Shown here: piece after piece, positions 1 through 5,675 of the stretch
Layout: every line of letters begins with the position of its first letter
Position numbering within the stretch: position 1 is the first letter of the stretch
Source: Flavobacteriales bacterium
Lineage (GTDB): Bacteria; Bacteroidota; Bacteroidia; Flavobacteriales_D; Parvicellaceae
Assembly: GCA_027047735.1 (NCBI GenBank)
Contig: JALTUD010000295.1
Coordinates: forward strand, 1-6,174
DNA: 6,174 bases
Direction: 5' to 3'
Notes under the pieces: generated by a model
What the model saw: only the letters and a program-made list of their open reading frames with translations
Database searches by the model: none
What the model was told of the DNA's origin: nothing
Translations under genes and position numbers: made by a program

Positions 1-1137
1 TTAAATTTAGATTTTTCAAAACGTACAGGCTACAAAATGCAATTATTTTACGGGGCAGAATTTACGCACAACGATGTAAATTCTCAAGCCTCAAGTTTTG
101 ATATCAGCACAGAAAATACAACAAGGGTAAGTACGCGTTATCCCGACGGAGGCAGTTACATGAACACACAAGCAGTTTATGCCAAGGTAGAACAAAATTT
201 TGACAAAATAATGTGGAGTTTCGGCAATCGCTTAACACTAACACAATTAAATGCTACTTTTAAAGACACCTCGTTGATTCAACTTCCTTTTAACAACATA
301 AAAGCAAACTCAAAAGCCTTTTCATCCAGTTTCGGAGTCGTTTACACCCCCGACAGTCGATTAAAAATCCACACCAATTTAAGTTCGGGATTTCGTTCAC
401 CCAACATAGACGATTTCGGAAAAGTCTTTGAAAAAAACGGATATGTAGTCGTACCGAATAACAATCTAAAACCCGAATTTGCTTATACCGGAGAGTTAGG
501 TTTTTCATCTTCGTTCTATCGCGACTACATCGAATTAGACAGTACCACAACCCGCATTCATTTTGCAACACTTAGTGCCACCGGGTTTTATACTTTGCTT
601 GACAATATGATAACCAAGTCCAATTATCAACTCAACGGCAACGACTCTATCCTTTACGAAGGCGATATGGAAAAAATACAAGCCAACATCAATTTTGATA
701 AAGGCATAGTCTATGGCATAACCGGAGGAATAAAATTATCTTTCAATCGAAATTTCAAACTAAAATCCACCGTCAATTATACCGTAGGACGTATAACCTC
801 AGCCAATCAACCAATGCCACACATTCCACCGCTTTTCGGACGCACAAGTTTCTTAATCGACCAGCCGAAATGGGACTTTGAATTTTACAGCATCTACAAC
901 GGAGCAAAAAAAATAAGCAACTTTGCACCCAACGGAGTTGACAATGCAGACGAAGCCACCGCCGATGGAATCCCCGCTTGGTACACGTTAAACGTAAGAG
1001 GAAGCTATCAGTTCTCATCACGCTTTTTGCTATCAGGAGGCATACAAAACATTATGGACGTCTATTACAAAACATTCGCATCCGGAATCAGCGGAATGGG
1101 ACGAAGCATAAACCTGAGTTTCAGGTATAACTTTTAG
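1..1137 (+). CDS. TonB-dependent outer-membrane receptor, C-terminal barrel (5' partial)
   Basis: The frame is open from the first base, so the Met at base 37 is internal and 378 residues of a longer protein are visible. What is seen: alternating aromatic/polar beta-strand texture, the motif GFRSPNIDDFGKVF from about residue 130, NNNLKPEF soon after, PMPHIPPLFGR near residue 270, and a C-terminal block with GIQNIMDVYYKTFASGISGMGR ending in Phe (FRYNF), the aromatic end expected for BAM-assembled barrels. These blocks are typical of TonB-dependent receptors of the haem/siderophore/colicin-receptor type, which take up large nutrients across the outer membrane using TonB-ExbBD energy. The signal peptide, plug domain and any carboxypeptidase-like N-terminal domain would lie upstream. 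The substrate cannot be named. Two stop codons stand in tandem (TAG TAG). No associated SusD-like gene follows, which argues against a glycan-uptake SusC. Confidence 0.9.
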   Translation, partial: LNLDFSKRTGYKMQLFYGAEFTHNDVNSQASSFDISTENTTRVSTRYPDGGSYMNTQAVYAKVEQNFDKIMWSFGNRLTLTQLNATFKDTSLIQLPFNNIKANSKAFSSSFGVVYTPDSRLKIHTNLSSGFRSPNIDDFGKVFEKNGYVVVPNNNLKPEFAYTGELGFSSSFYRDYIELDSTTTRIHFATLSATGFYTLLDNMITKSNYQLNGNDSILYEGDMEKIQANINFDKGIVYGITGGIKLSFNRNFKLKSTVNYTVGRITSANQPMPHIPPLFGRTSFLIDQPKWDFEFYSIYNGAKKISNFAPNGVDNADEATADGIPAWYTLNVRGSYQFSSRFLLSGGIQNIMDVYYKTFASGISGMGRSINLSFRYNF

Positions 1138-1139
1138 TA

Positions 1140-1150
1140 GGGCGTTCCCA
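1140..1150 (+). repeat. GGGCGTTCCC repeat-end relic after receptor gene
   Basis: GGGCGTTCCCA begins within the second of the two tandem stop codons of the receptor gene. It matches, apart from one T, the GGGCGTTTCCC that begins the large repeat element after rpiB (5378-5388), which also lies 3 nt past a stop codon. The rest of that element (hairpins, ATCCCTAACGCG end) is not visible here, so this is either a truncated copy or a chance match of about 10 bases. The spacer that follows contains no open frame worth calling. Confidence 0.45.
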
Positions 1151-1298
1151 TTACAGCATAAAAAAGATAGTTAAGGAATTAAAACAAATTATTTTAAAAC
1201 TATACCTGAAAACATATAAAATCATGAACGAGGTCAAGTAGTTGTATGGAGGTAATGTTTTTATCATTTCAATAACATTCTCAAAATTTTAATCCTTG

Positions 1299-1327
1299 TT
1301 AACAGATTTATTAACACTTTTTTAACA
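1299..1327. promoter_or_regulatory. Three helically phased TTAACA repeats upstream of the exported-protein gene
   Basis: TTAACA occurs at 1299-1304, 1311-1316 and 1322-1327, with start-to-start spacing of 12 and 11 bases, about one helical turn. The outermost copies can also pair as TTGTTAA/TTAACAA. Such an arrangement would suit a regulator binding one face of the DNA, about 65-95 bases before the start codon at 1393. In AT-rich DNA this may be chance. No TAnnTTTG promoter box with a good match was found in this spacer, so the promoter of the downstream gene is not located. Confidence 0.3.
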
Positions 1328-1392
1328 ACTCTCATCAAAAGAAAAAATAAAAAGGGGAATTCTTCTGTATCTTAATAGAAAATTACCTCGAG

Positions 1393-2019
1393 ATGTTAAG
1401 AAAAGCTACATATTTATCTTTTTTCCTTTTTTTAGGGATGTTGCTGTTTTCAGGGTTTAGAACGGAAACATCAATGGTGAAATATGATTTTGCTTTTAAC
1501 ATAGGAGCAACGTACAATACGCAATTGGTTACCTTTTCCGTTGTAGCCACAAGAGATGGTAAAATCGTCTATAAAAGAAATATTACCGAAAGTAGTTTTA
1601 TTCGACAGGTAGCCGGTTTAGAATATTCAAAAGCTAATCCGGAAAAAATCAATTACTTTGAAAAATATGAACTAACGGATTGTTTTTACAAATACGACTC
1701 TATAAGGGATTTATATGTAGATGGCTATAATTGTTTTCGATTAACTGATTTATGGGCATTGCGTTATGGAAGAAATCCTTTGTGTGGAGGTGATTGTATT
1801 CCTGCACAAGGAATGTTATTAAACGGTTGGGCAGGAAACAATTTTAGACCTACTTGGCCACAAATTCAAATACTGCAACAATACGGCATAATAAACATTG
1901 ATGATACTTTCTACGGAGAAAATATGTTTCGTTTATTTAGCGACATGAAAGATTCCAATTGGATATCCAGATATGTTAATGCAGGTAAATCAAACGGGCA
2001 ATCAAAAACTAAAGGATAA
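1393..2019 (+). CDS. Exported protein of unknown function (208 aa)
   Basis: I do not recognise a family. The N-terminus is a clear Sec signal: MLRK, a hydrophobic run rich in F and L to about residue 19, then a small-residue region (FSG-FR) suited to signal peptidase I. There is no lipobox Cys, so the protein should be periplasmic or secreted, or anchored by an uncleaved signal. The mature part holds four Cys (97, 114, 131, 135) in a Tyr/Trp/Asn-rich sequence with CGGDC at 131-135, enough for two disulfides. The last part (YGIINIDDTFYGENMFRLF) looks like a compact fold, followed by a polar tail of about ten residues (KSNGQSKTKG). ATG at 1393 is chosen because it gives the intact signal peptide. 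It is flanked by 255 nt on the left and 56 nt on the right and is probably monocistronic. Confidence 0.75.
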   Translation: MLRKATYLSFFLFLGMLLFSGFRTETSMVKYDFAFNIGATYNTQLVTFSVVATRDGKIVYKRNITESSFIRQVAGLEYSKANPEKINYFEKYELTDCFYKYDSIRDLYVDGYNCFRLTDLWALRYGRNPLCGGDCIPAQGMLLNGWAGNNFRPTWPQIQILQQYGIINIDDTFYGENMFRLFSDMKDSNWISRYVNAGKSNGQSKTKG

Positions 2020-2059
2020 TACCATTTAAACAACTTTTACTGTATTTTAAAAAAAAGAG

Positions 2060-2067
2060 TACTTTTG
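2060..2067 (+). promoter_or_regulatory. Bacteroidetes-type -7 box (TACTTTTG) for the GGGP synthase gene
   Basis: TACTTTTG matches the Bacteroidetes primary-sigma -7 consensus TAnnTTTG at every fixed position. Only a weak T-rich -33 region (TTTT at 2035-2038) lies at the proper distance. The box ends 9 nt before the ATG at 2076, so transcription would start within a few bases of the start codon and the mRNA would be leaderless or nearly so. A box this close to the ATG is common in flavobacterial genes, as far as I recall. Confidence 0.6.
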
Positions 2068-2075
2068 TTCGCGTA

Positions 2076-2792
2076 ATGAAAGAAAACTCTATCTTATCCA
2101 AAATAACACATACATCCAATTTATTAGGGATATTAATAGACCCTGATAAGTATCTTTCAGTGTCTGAAATAGAGCAAGTCGTAAAAGATGTACAAAAAAT
2201 AGCACCCGATTTTCTTTTTGTAGGAGGAAGTTTAATCAACCACAATCTTATGGATGAAATGGTTAAGCTCTTTAAAACAAGACTTTCTATTCCTGTTGTT
2301 TTATTTCCTGGTAACAACCAACAAATTAGCTCTAAGGCAGATGCTATCCTTCTTTTATCTCTTATTTCGGGAAGAAATGCAGAGCTTTTGATAGGTCAAC
2401 ACGTACAAAGTGCGTTTGTTTTACAAAAAAGCGGTTTAGAAATTATCCCAACGGGTTATCTACTCATCGATGGCGAAAAAAAGACCTCTGTCCAATATAT
2501 TAGCAATAGTCAACCCATTCCCAACGACAAAAATAATATTGCCGTTGCAACAGCTTTAGCGGGAGAACAACTAGGACTAAAACTTATTTATTTAGACGCC
2601 GGTTCAGGAGCAAACAAGGCGGTTCCTTTAGAAATGGTAAGAACAGTACAGGAACACTTACAAGTACCGATAATTGTGGGTGGAGGAATAAAAACAAAAG
2701 AACAAATCAAAGAAACATGGAAAGCAGGAGCTAATTTAGTAATCGTAGGGACTGCTTTTGAGAAAAATCCAAAGAATTTGTTTAAAAACTGA
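2076..2792 (+). CDS. Geranylgeranylglyceryl-phosphate synthase family protein (prenyltransferase, TIM barrel)
   Basis: 238 aa, about full length for the family. The enzyme joins sn-glycerol-1-phosphate to a long polyprenyl diphosphate, giving the first ether bond of archaeal-type lipids. Members also occur in Bacteroidetes, where the physiological product is less clear. Seen in order: IDPDK at 21-25, the FVGGS loop at 48-52, VVLFPGN at 74-80, the helix with DAILLLSLISGRN at 88-101, IPTGYLLIDG at 124-133, YLDAGSGA at 172-179, and the phosphate-binding end VGGGIKTKEQ at 201-210 followed by GANLVIVGTAFE at 218-229. The acidic residue of the YL(E/D) motif, Glu in many relatives, is Asp174 here. 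Cytoplasmic and probably a peripheral oligomer; no signal peptide. It could be bacterial heptaprenylglyceryl-phosphate synthase (PcrB-like), but the DAGSGA and GGGI pattern fits the group II archaeal/Bacteroidetes branch better. Prenyl chain length cannot be told by eye. Confidence 0.9.
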   Translation: MKENSILSKITHTSNLLGILIDPDKYLSVSEIEQVVKDVQKIAPDFLFVGGSLINHNLMDEMVKLFKTRLSIPVVLFPGNNQQISSKADAILLLSLISGRNAELLIGQHVQSAFVLQKSGLEIIPTGYLLIDGEKKTSVQYISNSQPIPNDKNNIAVATALAGEQLGLKLIYLDAGSGANKAVPLEMVRTVQEHLQVPIIVGGGIKTKEQIKETWKAGANLVIVGTAFEKNPKNLFKN

Positions 2793-2820
2793 CAATACTA
2801 CACAGAACAAAAGCAAGGTC

Positions 2821-2832
2821 TGACATTATGAC
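2821..2832 (+). promoter_or_regulatory. TGAC direct repeat upstream of grpE promoter
   Basis: TGACATTATGAC contains TGAC twice with an 8-base period, 14 bases before the candidate -24 element of the grpE promoter. It is placed where an activator site might be, though closer than usual for sigma-54 enhancers. I recall similar TGACA-type motifs upstream of heat-shock genes in Bacteroidetes, but this is memory and has not been checked. Confidence 0.3.
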
Positions 2833-2846
2833 TTTTAAACCACCAA

Positions 2847-2862
2847 TGGCAAACAAATTGAT
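2847..2862 (+). promoter_or_regulatory. Candidate sigma-54-like (-24/-12) promoter of the grpE-dnaJ operon
   Basis: TGGCAAACAAATTGAT fits TGGCAC-N5-TTGCW in geometry: GG at 2848-2849, exactly ten bases, then GA at 2860-2861 where the consensus has GC. The expected start would be near 2873, leaving a leader of about 20 nt before the grpE ATG at 2894. The spacer 2793-2893 contains no TAnnTTTG box and no CIRCE (HrcA) inverted repeat, so another form of heat-shock control is plausible. The missing -12 C weakens the call. Confidence 0.4.
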
Positions 2863-2893
2863 TGAAGCGGAGTGATACTAAAAAAGTGTAGCA

Positions 2894-3487
2894 ATGAGTA
2901 AAAAAAATAAACATAGAGAACAAGAGAATATAAACGAACAAGAAACAGTTGATCAAGTTCAAAATACAGAGGCAAACGCCGAAGAAACAAACATGAATAA
3001 AAACGAAAAAGGAAACACAAAAGAAGAAGATGCTTCTTCGATAATAGAGCGTTTGGAAAGAGAAAAAAAAGAATTGAATGATAAGTTTTTGCGTCTCTAT
3101 TCTGAATATGATAATTACAGAAAGAGAACAGCAAAAGAAAAAATAGAAACACATAAAAACGCAAGTATTTCTGTGATTAAAGACGTGCTTTCTATTGCTG
3201 ATGATTTTGAAAGAGCCATCGAAAATAATGAAAAATCGGATGATATAGATGCGATAAAAAAAGGCTTTATGCTAATTCACAACAAATTAGCTTCATTCTT
3301 AAAATCGAAAGGAGTGGAAGAAATAAAAGCTAAAGGGGAAAATTTTGATGTAGATAAACACGAAGCGATTACACAGGTACCTGCACCTACTGAAGAAGAC
3401 AAAGGAAAAGTAATTGACGTAGTAGAAAAAGGCTACAAAATGAAGGATTCAATCGTTCGATATCCTAAAGTAATTGTAGGTAAATAA
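2894..3487 (+). CDS. grpE: GrpE, nucleotide-exchange factor of DnaK
   Basis: 197 aa, the usual length. GrpE releases ADP from DnaK and so drives the chaperone cycle with DnaJ in the cytoplasm. Residues 1-48 are a highly charged, low-complexity N-terminal tail rich in E, K and N. About 50-95 form the long dimerising helix (IIERLEREKKELNDKFLRLY), running into the signature SEYDNYRKRTAKE at 70-82. The ISVIKDVLSIADDFERAI helix follows, and the C-terminal beta-wing carries FDVDKHEAITQVP at 151-163 and EKGYKMKDSIVRYPKVIV at 178-195. ATG 2894 is the first Met of the frame and gives a normal N-terminus. It leads the unit with dnaJ, 75 nt upstream of it, separated by a strong hairpin. The purine-rich coding strand produces long false open frames on the opposite strand. 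Confidence 0.96.
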   Translation: MSKKNKHREQENINEQETVDQVQNTEANAEETNMNKNEKGNTKEEDASSIIERLEREKKELNDKFLRLYSEYDNYRKRTAKEKIETHKNASISVIKDVLSIADDFERAIENNEKSDDIDAIKKGFMLIHNKLASFLKSKGVEEIKAKGENFDVDKHEAITQVPAPTEEDKGKVIDVVEKGYKMKDSIVRYPKVIVGK

Positions 3488-3514
3488 ACACCGATTTAAA
3501 TAAATACTAAATTG

Positions 3515-3544
3515 AAGATGTATAGGGAAATCCCTATACATCTT
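3515..3544 (+). terminator. 14-bp perfect hairpin between grpE and dnaJ (partial terminator or processing site)
   Basis: AAGATGTATAGGGA at 3515-3528 is a perfect inverted copy of 3531-3544, with AA between; in RNA it would be a 13-bp stem with a four-base loop. The following bases are TGTTGGTT, so no proper U-run follows. It therefore suits attenuation, RNA processing or 3'-end protection of the grpE message better than full termination. The stem ends 18 nt before the dnaJ ATG. The TAGGGA..TCCCTA core resembles the palindromes in the repeat island after rpiB. Confidence 0.6.
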
Positions 3545-3562
3545 TGTTGGTTATATAGCATT

Positions 3563-4672
3563 ATGAGTAAAAGAGATTATTACGAAGTATTAGGGGTAAG
3601 TAAGTCTGCAACTACCATAGAGATAAAAAAAGCATATAGAAAATTAGCTTTAAAACACCATCCAGACAAAAACCCTGGAGATAAGGAAGCTGAGAAAAAG
3701 TTTAAAGAAGCAGCGGAAGCTTATGACGTGTTGGGAAATGATGAAAAAAGACAACGCTATGACCGCTTTGGACATGCAGGAGTAGGAGGAGATAGTGGTT
3801 TCGGCGGAGGCGGAGGTTTCGGCGGAATGAACATGGAAGATATATTCTCGCAATTCGGCGATATTTTTGGTGGGGGATTTAGTAGCTCAAGAGGAGGAAG
3901 AACTCGCCAAAGAAAAGGGACAAACCTACGCGTAAAATTAAAACTAACCCTTGAAGATATTGTAAACGGTGTAGAGAAGAAAATTAAAGTTCAAAAACTT
4001 GTCTTGGCAGATGGTGTAGAATACAACACCTGTTCCACCTGTGGCGGAGCAGGGCAAGTAATGCGAGTAACCAACACCATAATCGGTCAAATGCAAACCG
4101 CATCAACCTGTCCTACTTGTAATGGTTTAGGGCAAATTGTTACTAAAAAACCCGCAGGAGCTGATGCAAATGGTATGATAAGAAAAGAGGTTATCATACC
4201 AATAGAAATTCCAGCAGGTGTTGAAGATGGTATGCAACTCAGTGTTAGAGGCAAAGGAAACGACGCTCCGGGGGGAGGAATACCGGGCGATTTGATAGTA
4301 GCTATCGAAGAAATTCCACACGAGAAGTTACGTAGGAATGGAAATGATTTGCACTATGACTTACACCTTAACTTTATAGATGCTACATTGGGAACAGAAG
4401 TAGAAGTTCCATTGGTAAAAGGAAAAGCAAAAGTAAAAATAGCACCCGGAACACAAAGTGGTAAAATACTACGATTGAAAGGAAAAGGAATACCGGATCT
4501 CAATGGGTACGGAGTAGGTGATTTACTGGTAAACATCCAACTTTGGACACCGCAAAACCTAACTAAACACGAAAGAGAGTTGTTAGAAAAAATACGCCAT
4601 AGCGACAACTTCAAACCCAACCTCAAAAAGGCAAAAAGTTTTTTTGAAAGAGTAAAAGAACACTTTAGTTAA
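3563..4672 (+). CDS. dnaJ: DnaJ (Hsp40) with a single zinc centre
   Basis: 369 aa from ATG 3563 (MSKRDYYEVLGV, the standard DnaJ start); an in-frame TTG at 3512 would run through the hairpin and is rejected. DnaJ delivers clients to DnaK and stimulates its ATPase. J-domain 1-68 with HPD at 33-35; Gly/Phe region about 70-112 with two DIF-type motifs (93-95, 100-102); beta-sandwich domains with GIPGDLIVAIEE and GKILRLKGKGIP; C-terminal dimerisation segment ending in FFERVKEHFS. The zinc region is unusual: only two CxxCxGxG motifs are present (C157/C160 and C183/C186), which correspond to canonical motifs 2 and 3. The places of motifs 1 and 4 read LADGVEYN and KPAGADANG and have no Cys. I recall the same reduction in other flavobacterial DnaJ proteins, so it is probably lineage-wide and functional. 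The next gene starts 4 nt after the stop. Confidence 0.95.
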   Translation: MSKRDYYEVLGVSKSATTIEIKKAYRKLALKHHPDKNPGDKEAEKKFKEAAEAYDVLGNDEKRQRYDRFGHAGVGGDSGFGGGGGFGGMNMEDIFSQFGDIFGGGFSSSRGGRTRQRKGTNLRVKLKLTLEDIVNGVEKKIKVQKLVLADGVEYNTCSTCGGAGQVMRVTNTIIGQMQTASTCPTCNGLGQIVTKKPAGADANGMIRKEVIIPIEIPAGVEDGMQLSVRGKGNDAPGGGIPGDLIVAIEEIPHEKLRRNGNDLHYDLHLNFIDATLGTEVEVPLVKGKAKVKIAPGTQSGKILRLKGKGIPDLNGYGVGDLLVNIQLWTPQNLTKHERELLEKIRHSDNFKPNLKKAKSFFERVKEHFS

Positions 4673-4676
4673 TCTC

Positions 4677-4937
4677 ATGAAAGTAATAATCCTATTTCTC
4701 GCTCTTCTTTCTTTTTCGTGCAGAAGAAATTCAGATGAGGATTCTGTAGCACAAAAAATTTGCGATTGCTATGAAAGCATACACAGCAAAAAAGAAACAG
4801 CCGACAATGAAGAAGAACTGCAACAAGAAATAGATAAATGTAACCTACTCTTTCAATCGGAGTTAGAACGTTTGAAAAACCAACCAGAAGAAAAAGAGCT
4901 TTTTATGAAAGCCTACAGAAATTGTCAAGAAAAATGA
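4677..4937 (+). CDS. Small Cys-rich lipoprotein of unknown function (86 aa)
   Basis: Begins 4 nt after dnaJ and ends in a 4-nt overlap (ATGA) with rpiB, so it is co-transcribed and probably translationally coupled. The N-terminus MKVIILFLALLSFSC is a short lipoprotein signal with the lipidated Cys at 15. The lipobox LSFSC is loose by proteobacterial rules but acceptable for Bacteroidetes. The mature part is only about 71 residues, acidic and helical, with Cys 29, 31, 55 and 83 in a CxC...C...C pattern (ICDCYESIHSK, DKCNLLF, RNCQEK). This arrangement recurs in small periplasmic or surface lipoproteins of this phylum. Arg-Arg follow the Cys, so outer-membrane or inner-membrane retention cannot be settled. 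Function unknown; its position gives no firm link to protein folding. Confidence 0.8.
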   Translation: MKVIILFLALLSFSCRRNSDEDSVAQKICDCYESIHSKKETADNEEELQQEIDKCNLLFQSELERLKNQPEEKELFMKAYRNCQEK

Positions 4938-5374
4938 AAATAGCAATAGGAAGTGACCACGCAGGATTCGAATTAAAAGAAACCTTAAAAAAATATTTAA
5001 GCGAAAAAGGTTGGGAAGTCAAAGATTTTGGCTGTTATTCACCCGAAAGCATGGATTATCCCGACACAGCACACCCTTTATGTGAAAGCATAGAAAAACA
5101 TGAATTTGAACTCGGCATCTTAATGTGTGGCAGTGGAAACGGAATCACCATGACCGCCAATAAACATCAGCAAATAAGAGCCGCCCTCTGCTGGACACCG
5201 GAAATAGCAACGCTGGCTCGTCAACACAACAACGCTAATGTCCTTTCAATGCCCGCACGATTCATAACCGAAGAAACCGCAAAAAATATTGTAGATGCCT
5301 ACCTAAACGCAACATTTGAAGGCGGAAGACACCAAAGAAGAATTGATAAAATTCCATGGTGTAAAAATTGTTAA
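4934..5374 (+). CDS. rpiB: Ribose-5-phosphate isomerase B
   Basis: 146 aa, the RpiB/LacAB fold length. It interconverts ribose-5-phosphate and ribulose-5-phosphate in the non-oxidative pentose-phosphate pathway. Seen: MKIAIGSDHAGFELKE at the N-terminus with Asp8-His9 in the substrate loop, YPDTAHPLCESI at 42-53, GILMCGSGNG with the catalytic-base Cys65, NKHQQIRAALC at 76-86, the ring-opening His98 in LARQHNNANVLSMPARF, and EGGRHQRRIDKI near the end with the phosphate-binding arginines. All expected catalytic residues are present, and Cys65 and the GxGxG loop favour RpiB over allose-6-phosphate or galactose-6-phosphate isomerases. ATG 4934 overlaps the lipoprotein stop as ATGA; an in-frame TTG at 4922 would add only MSRK and is not favoured. 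It is the last gene of the unit, followed by a very strong hairpin 11 nt past the stop. Confidence 0.95.
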   Translation: MKIAIGSDHAGFELKETLKKYLSEKGWEVKDFGCYSPESMDYPDTAHPLCESIEKHEFELGILMCGSGNGITMTANKHQQIRAALCWTPEIATLARQHNNANVLSMPARFITEETAKNIVDAYLNATFEGGRHQRRIDKIPWCKNC

Positions 5375-5377
5375 TTT

Positions 5378-5525
5378 GGGCGTTTCCCTAAACACAAAAA
5401 GCACATACCCTCACCGGGTACGTGCTTTTTGTGTTTAGGGTCGGGCTATCACTACTCACTCTTTTGGTTTGCATATACGCAACAAACCAAAAGGAGTTCA
5501 AACACGCCGTTCTATCCCTAACGCG
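5378..5525. repeat. Two-hairpin GGGCGTTTCCC...ATCCCTAACGCG repeat element
   Basis: The element begins 3 nt after the rpiB stop with GGGCGTTTCCC and ends with ATCCCTAACGCG. A short terminal pair GCGTT (5380-5384) / AACGC (5520-5524) closes it. Inside are a 25-bp hairpin (5386-5440), the linker GTCGGGCTATC (5440-5450), and a second hairpin, CTTTTGGTTTG at 5461-5471 with CAAACCAAAAG at 5483-5493. From memory, GGGCGTT(C)CC...TCGGGCTATC...TATCCCTAACGC is a widespread non-coding repeat pattern in Bacteroidetes genomes, often directly after genes; I could not confirm this by search. No protein is encoded; a frame on the opposite strand across it is a shadow. Confidence 0.7.
5386..5440. terminator. 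25-bp stem hairpin after rpiB, probable bidirectional terminator
   Basis: Positions 5386-5410 pair with 5416-5440 around the loop TCACC, with one A-C mismatch (5405/5421). Each arm carries five A or T bases in a row, so on either strand an internal GC-rich stem (GCAC.TACCC / GGGTA.GTGC) is followed by TTTTTGTGTTT. That is the form of an intrinsic terminator readable from both sides. It ends the grpE-dnaJ-lipoprotein-rpiB unit and is embedded in the larger repeat element. Confidence 0.75.
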
Positions 5526-5672
5526 AGTGAAATTGGCGGATAGAAAGTGAATTTTTGGTTTCTTAGACGATGAATAAAAATTTTGCATAGCACCCGCTAT
5601 GGAAAAATTTTATGAAGACGGATAAGGAATCAAAAAACGCTTTATACCGTCTATTTTACTCGTGTTAGGGAT
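5514..5672. repeat. Palindromic repeat unit A (159 nt)
   Basis: It is bounded by ATCCCTAACGCG (5514-5525) and CGTGTTAGGGAT (5661-5672), 12-base inverted ends with a single G/U-type difference. The whole unit folds as an imperfect hairpin. The outer arms, about 5524-5539 with 5647-5662, pair over 16 bases, with G-U replacements and one mismatch. A T-rich middle arm near 5551-5561 pairs with the A-rich stretch near 5627-5637. The tip is a perfect CATAGC-ACCC-GCTATG hairpin (5586-5601). AGAAAGTG (5542) and TTCTTAGACGATG (5560) lie at offsets 28 and 46 from its start, exactly as in unit B. There is no coding frame. Its first 12 bases are also the end of the preceding element. Confidence 0.75.
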
Positions 5673-5675
5673 ACA

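Noticed and set aside
1248..1275. GGAGG followed by ATG and a 6-codon frame (possible leader peptide)
   Set aside because: Bacteroidetes rarely use strong Shine-Dalgarno sites, the frame is only MFLSFQ, and no attenuator hairpin follows.
2009..2317. 102-codon - strand frame opposite the GGGP synthase gene
   Set aside because: It overlaps a confident enzyme gene and has no recognisable features.
2798..3164. Two overlapping open frames on the - strand opposite grpE (118 and 109 codons)
   Set aside because: They are Phe/Leu/Cys-rich shadows of the purine-rich grpE coding strand and have no family features.
3512..3562. TTG start that would extend DnaJ by 17 residues
   Set aside because: The added residues are encoded by the hairpin and are not DnaJ-like; ATG 3563 gives the standard N-terminus MSKRDYYEVLGV.
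5388..5588. 66-codon - strand frame in the repeat island
   Set aside because: It runs across the hairpin arms of two repeat elements, and its composition follows the palindromes rather than a protein.
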